DNA from: Actinomycetota bacterium
GTDB taxonomy: Bacteria > Actinomycetota > Thermoleophilia > Gaiellales > Gaiellaceae
Direction of reading: 5' to 3'
DNA length: 9,290 nucleotides
NCBI GenBank assembly: GCA_013813345.1
Contig: JACCRW010000017.1
Coordinates: forward strand, 1 to 9,290
Positions 6,430 through 9,290 of this stretch are shown piece by piece. Both the position numbers and the translations under genes were made by a program. The notes below the pieces were generated by a model that worked only from the letters and a program-made list of their open reading frames with translations, was not told where the DNA came from and made no database searches. Each line of letters begins with the position of its first letter. Position 1 is the first letter of the stretch.

Positions 6430-6458
6430 GCTTTTTCGAGCTGTAAGCTCGAAAAAGC
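6430..6458 (+). promoter_or_regulatory. Perfect 13+13 base inverted repeat filling the gap before the WYL gene
   Basis: GCTTTTTCGAGCT (6430-6442) and its exact reverse complement (6446-6458) surround a three-base GTA. The repeat begins directly after the TAG stop of the CCCH-motif gene and ends two bases before the ATG of the WYL gene, so the 31-base gap is almost nothing else. The T-run is on the 5' side of the GC stem and the A-run on the 3' side on both strands, so it does not read as an intrinsic terminator. It could be an operator for a dimeric regulator, possibly the WYL protein itself. As RNA it could be a 13-pair hairpin hiding the start region of the WYL mRNA. TAAGCT (6444-6449) in the centre also fits TANNNT and would be a near-leaderless promoter inside the operator. 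Confidence 0.8.
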
Positions 6459-6460
6459 GT

Positions 6461-8482
6461 ATGTCGCATGACACCGACAAGCTGATCCGGCAGCTTTCGC
6501 TCGTTGCCTTCCTGATGGCGGAGCGGCGCGCGCTGACCGCGCGCGACGTCAAGGGAAACGTCGAGGGCTACTCGGAGATGTCGGACGAGGCGTTCGCGCG
6601 TCGGTTCTACTCGGACCGCGCCGAGCTGATCGCGCTCGGCGTGCCGCTCAACTCCCAGCGCGACGAGTTCACCGGCGAGGAGCTCTACACGCTCCGCTCC
6701 GAGAACTACTTCCTGCCGAAGCTCGAGCTCACAGACGACGAGCTGGCGGCGCTCCTGACGGGCCTGCACCTGCTGGAGGGGAAGTTCGCCTATGCGGAGC
6801 CGCTGCGGCTCGCCTTGCAGAACCTCGCCCTCGGCCGCAAGGGGTTCGACGAGTTGTCCGGCGAGACCGCCGACCGAGTCAAGGTCAGCGATCCGGATTA
6901 CTCGCCCGAGCTCGCCGGCCGGCTCTCCAAGCTCGAAGCCGCAATCTCGAAGCAGCGGACGGTGAAGTTCAGCTACTGGTCGCCGCAGCGGGACAGCGTC
7001 TCGGAGCGAACGCTCAATCCCTATGCGCTCCGCCACGACGAGGGCGTCTGGTACGTAATCGGCAGCGATCTCGGCGACGAGCGCGAGAAGACCTTCCGGG
7101 TCTCCCGGATCCGCAGCGACATCCGCTTCGCGACGCGCCGCGAGCGCGACTTCCGGCTCCCGGCCGACTTCGACGTAGAGAACCATCGTCGTCGCTCGCC
7201 CTGGCAGATCGGCGAGCTCGCCGGCACGGCGCGGGTCGCCGTCTCCGGCGACACCGCCTGGTGGGTGAAGCGCACGCTCGGCGATGCCGGCACGCTCGAG
7301 AACGGTGTCTTCGAGACGGAGTACGCGGCGGTCGCGCCGCTCGCGAGCTGGGTTCTCCGCCAGAACGGCCGCGCCGTTCCCCTCGAACCGGCGGAGCTGC
7401 GCGGAGCGGTCGCCTCGGCGCTGACGCTGATCCGCGACCGGCACGCCGGCGAGACCCCGGCCATCGCCACGGCGCAGCCGCAACTCGATCTGCCCACCGC
7501 CGACCGGCCGGCGCCGCCCGTCGCGCCCGAGCGCTTCGCCGTCCTCCAGGCCCTCCTCGCCTACCTGCTGGCCGCGTGCGGCGACGCGCGCGAGGCCGAG
7601 CTCGACGCCGACGAGCTCGCGGAGCGCTTCCACATCCCGCGCGAGGATCTCCAAGAGCATCTCTCGCTGCTCAATCTCGTCAACTTCGGCGGCGGCTGCT
7701 ACACGGTCTACGCGGAGCTCGAGGGCGGTCTCGTCACCGTCGACAAGGAGCTCTACGGCGACGTCTTCCGGCTCGCGCCCCGGCTGACCCCGCTCGAGGC
7801 GCGGGCGATCCGCCTCGCGCTCGACTACGTCGGCCCCTCGATCGCAGCCGATTCGCATACGACGCTCGACCGCGTACGCCGGAAGCTGGAGGAGACGTTC
7901 GGTCAGTTCGAGCTCGCCCAGTCGGAGCCGCGCGATGTCGAGGACGACCGCCCCACCGACGAGGAGGCGCTGATCGGCACGCTCTCCGACGGAATCGAGC
8001 AGCATCGGCTCGTGGAGCTCGAGTACCTGAAGGAGGGCGAGGAGACGCCCACGAGCCGGCTCGTCGAGCCCTATCAGCTCATGCGCGAGCTGCCCTACTG
8101 GCGCGTGCACACCTGGGATCGGAACGCCGGCGACGCGCGCACCTACCGCGTCGATCGGATGCGCTCGGCGCGGCTGACCGACAAGAGCTTCGAGCCGCGC
8201 GAGGGCTTTGACCCGAACTACCTCCGCGACCCCGGGATCGCGCGTGTCTGGTACTCGCCGGAGGTCGCTCGTTGGAAGCGCGAGCGCGGCGCCCTGCCGC
8301 TCGCGGACGGCTCGGCGCTGGGCGAGCTCGGCTTCAAGACCGAGGACTGGATCGTCGGCGAGATCCTGCACGACCGCGGCGAGGCCGTGGTGCTGGAGCC
8401 TGGCGAGCTGCGAAAGTCGGTCGCGGCGCGCGCCGCCGCGCTCCTGCGCGAGCTCAAGGTGAGCCGCGTCCGCGTTTCCTAG
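6461..8482 (+). CDS. pafBC: Fused PafB-PafC-like double WYL transcriptional regulator
   Basis: 673 residues made of two similar halves. Half one has an N-terminal winged-helix region (about 5-60, with ALTARDVKGNVEGYSEMSDEAFARRF, PafB-like). It continues with a WYL domain (about 165-230, motif Trp197-Tyr198-Val199) and a C-terminal extension (about 250-330). After a Pro/Ala-rich linker (about 335-358), half two has a second HTH-like region (about 362-425, PafC-like), a WYL domain (about 515-580, with Trp547-Arg548-Val549 in place of WYL) and a second extension. PafB and PafC form a heterodimer in mycobacteria and are naturally fused in some actinobacteria. They activate the LexA-independent DNA-damage regulon, and WYL domains sense a ligand, reported to be single-stranded nucleic acid in related proteins. 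No pafA or proteasome genes are in the window, so another WYL-family role remains possible. The ATG at 6461 follows a perfect palindrome with no Shine-Dalgarno sequence. The stop shares CTAG with the convergent kinase gene. Confidence 0.87.
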   Translation: MSHDTDKLIRQLSLVAFLMAERRALTARDVKGNVEGYSEMSDEAFARRFYSDRAELIALGVPLNSQRDEFTGEELYTLRSENYFLPKLELTDDELAALLTGLHLLEGKFAYAEPLRLALQNLALGRKGFDELSGETADRVKVSDPDYSPELAGRLSKLEAAISKQRTVKFSYWSPQRDSVSERTLNPYALRHDEGVWYVIGSDLGDEREKTFRVSRIRSDIRFATRRERDFRLPADFDVENHRRRSPWQIGELAGTARVAVSGDTAWWVKRTLGDAGTLENGVFETEYAAVAPLASWVLRQNGRAVPLEPAELRGAVASALTLIRDRHAGETPAIATAQPQLDLPTADRPAPPVAPERFAVLQALLAYLLAACGDAREAELDADELAERFHIPREDLQEHLSLLNLVNFGGGCYTVYAELEGGLVTVDKELYGDVFRLAPRLTPLEARAIRLALDYVGPSIAADSHTTLDRVRRKLEETFGQFELAQSEPRDVEDDRPTDEEALIGTLSDGIEQHRLVELEYLKEGEETPTSRLVEPYQLMRELPYWRVHTWDRNAGDARTYRVDRMRSARLTDKSFEPREGFDPNYLRDPGIARVWYSPEVARWKRERGALPLADGSALGELGFKTEDWIVGEILHDRGEAVVLEPGELRKSVAARAAALLRELKVSRVRVS

Positions 8483-9290
8483 GGCTCGGCGGGCAGGGTC
8501 AGCGTGAAGGTCGCGCCGGCGCCGGGGCGGGAGTCGACGCGCAGGGTGCCGCCGTGAGCCTCGGCGAACGAACGCGAGATGAAGAGGCCGAGCCCCGTAC
8601 CCGGCTTGGCATCCGCGACCCCGGAGCGGCCGAACTTCTCGAAGATCAGCCCGTGATCCTCGAGCGGGATCCCCGGCCCGAAGTCGCGAACGCGCACCCG
8701 CACGGTGCCGTTCCGCGCGCTCGCATCGAGCTCGACGGGGGCACCCAGCTCCGAGTACTTGATCGCGTTCGCGAGCAGGTTGTCCACGAGCTGGCGCAGA
8801 CGGTCGCGGTCGCCTCGCACGCGGGGAAGCACGGGCGGAATCTCGACCTCGAGCCGGACTGCGTCCTGTCCGAGCGTCACCGCCGCCGTTGCCTCGCGCA
8901 GGAGCTCCGCGAGATCGACGTCGCTGAACGTGTAGCCGAAGGTGCCAGCTTCGATCCTCGAAGTGTCGAGCACGTCCCCGACCAGATCCGAGAGCCTGCT
9001 CGTCTCGTCGCCGATCACCGCGAGGAACGCATCCCGCTGCTCGGGTCGCAGCTCCGGCCAGCGAGTCTGGAGCGTCCGCACCGACCCGATCACGGCGGCC
9101 ATCGGGCTCCGCAGCTCGTGCGAGACGAGCGAGACGAAGTCCGCGCGGAGCGCCGAGAGGCGACGCAGCTCCTCGACGGTCGCCCGCTCCGCTTCGTAGG
9201 TGCGGATGTTCTGCACCGCGGCTGCGACGAAACGGCCGAGCAGCGTCACGAGCTCGACCTCGTCCTCTCCGAACGCGTCGCGCTCCGCAC
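8479..9290 (-). CDS. GAF-sensor histidine kinase, 5' part outside window
   Basis: The frame stays open to the window edge, so the gene starts beyond 9290; the internal GTG at 9249 is probably not the start. The first visible residues (AERDAFGEDEVELVTLLGRF then VAAAVQNIRTYEAER) look like the last strand and helix of a GAF domain. A coiled linker leads into a HisKA dimerisation domain with FVSLVSHELRSPMAAV; the phospho-accepting His codon is at 9120-9118. The HATPase_c domain follows: N box QLVDNLLANAIKYS, G1 box DFGPGIP, F box LIFEKFGR, G2 box GTGLGLFISRSFAEAHGG. All catalytic boxes are intact, so it should autophosphorylate. No membrane segment or receiver domain is visible in this part, and no response regulator is in the window. 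It runs convergently to the WYL gene with four shared bases. Confidence 0.93.
   Translation of the reverse strand, partial: AERDAFGEDEVELVTLLGRFVAAAVQNIRTYEAERATVEELRRLSALRADFVSLVSHELRSPMAAVIGSVRTLQTRWPELRPEQRDAFLAVIGDETSRLSDLVGDVLDTSRIEAGTFGYTFSDVDLAELLREATAAVTLGQDAVRLEVEIPPVLPRVRGDRDRLRQLVDNLLANAIKYSELGAPVELDASARNGTVRVRVRDFGPGIPLEDHGLIFEKFGRSGVADAKPGTGLGLFISRSFAEAHGGTLRVDSRPGAGATFTLTLPAEP

Noticed and set aside
6434..6454. LexA (SOS) box
   Set aside because: The core TCGAGC-N5-GCTCGA differs from the actinobacterial TCGAAC-N4-GTTCGA in sequence and spacing.
6430..6458. Intrinsic terminator
   Set aside because: A T-run should follow the GC stem on the transcribed strand. Here it precedes it on both strands.
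6245..6460. N-terminal extension of the WYL protein upstream of 6461
   Set aside because: The added 72 residues are Ser/Arg-rich, read through the CCCH-motif gene and the palindrome in another frame, and are not part of the PafB-like start. ATG 6461 begins the conserved text.
6272..8371. 699-codon open frame on the minus strand opposite the WYL gene
   Set aside because: It mirrors a clearly coding plus-strand gene, has low-complexity Arg/Glu/Leu/Val-rich text and no family motifs. Long antisense frames are expected at this GC content.
1..9290. Mobile element, prophage, CRISPR or defence island
   Set aside because: No transposase, integrase, direct-repeat array, tRNA or phage gene was found. 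WYL proteins occur in defence islands, but this one has the PafBC layout and no defence neighbours.

Overview
The window is GC-rich bacterial DNA in which nearly every base is coding, long antisense open frames abound, and genes join by 4-base overlaps or start a few bases after a TANNNT hexamer without a clear Shine-Dalgarno sequence. Together with the PafB-PafC-like WYL fusion and the hydrolase-cyclase fusion, this points to Actinomycetota. A deep lineage such as Thermoleophilia is my best guess, but nothing in the window fixes the class.

Region 1 (1-3230, minus strand) is a tightly packed three-gene unit read right to left: a two-domain protein with a degenerate alpha/beta-hydrolase domain and a class III nucleotide cyclase domain; a soluble cytochrome P450 joined to it by a GTGA stop/start overlap; and, after four bases, a thiolase cut off by the window edge. 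The pairing of P450 and thiolase suggests oxidation and beta-oxidation of a lipid-like or terpenoid-like substrate, with the hydrolase-cyclase protein as a possible sensor or signalling partner. Region 2 (3231-4684) is a 26-base divergent promoter gap and an aldehyde dehydrogenase on the plus strand, which could feed the same catabolic route.

Region 3 (4685-5820) holds two translationally coupled small proteins. The first is charged and helical with a C-terminal zinc ribbon. The second has an N-terminal zinc ribbon, one membrane segment, a Pro-rich linker and an SPOR-like domain, so it probably links the cytoplasm to the cell wall.

Region 4 (5821-8482) begins with the best sigma-70-type promoter in the window (TTGTAA, 17 bases, TATACT). 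It then has a small protein with a C-terminal CCCH zinc motif, a perfect 13+13 base inverted repeat that fills almost the whole gap, and a 673-residue double-WYL regulator that looks like a natural PafB-PafC fusion (DNA-damage transcription activator family). Region 5 (8479-9290, minus strand) is the C-terminal part of a GAF-histidine kinase. Its stop codon shares a CTAG with the stop of the WYL gene.

The items most worth following up are the perfect palindrome in front of the WYL regulator, the exchanged substrate-binding charges in a cyclase fused to a nucleophile-less hydrolase and coupled to a P450, and the adjacent zinc-ribbon/SPOR pair. No RNA genes, CRISPR arrays, insertion sequences or phage genes were seen.
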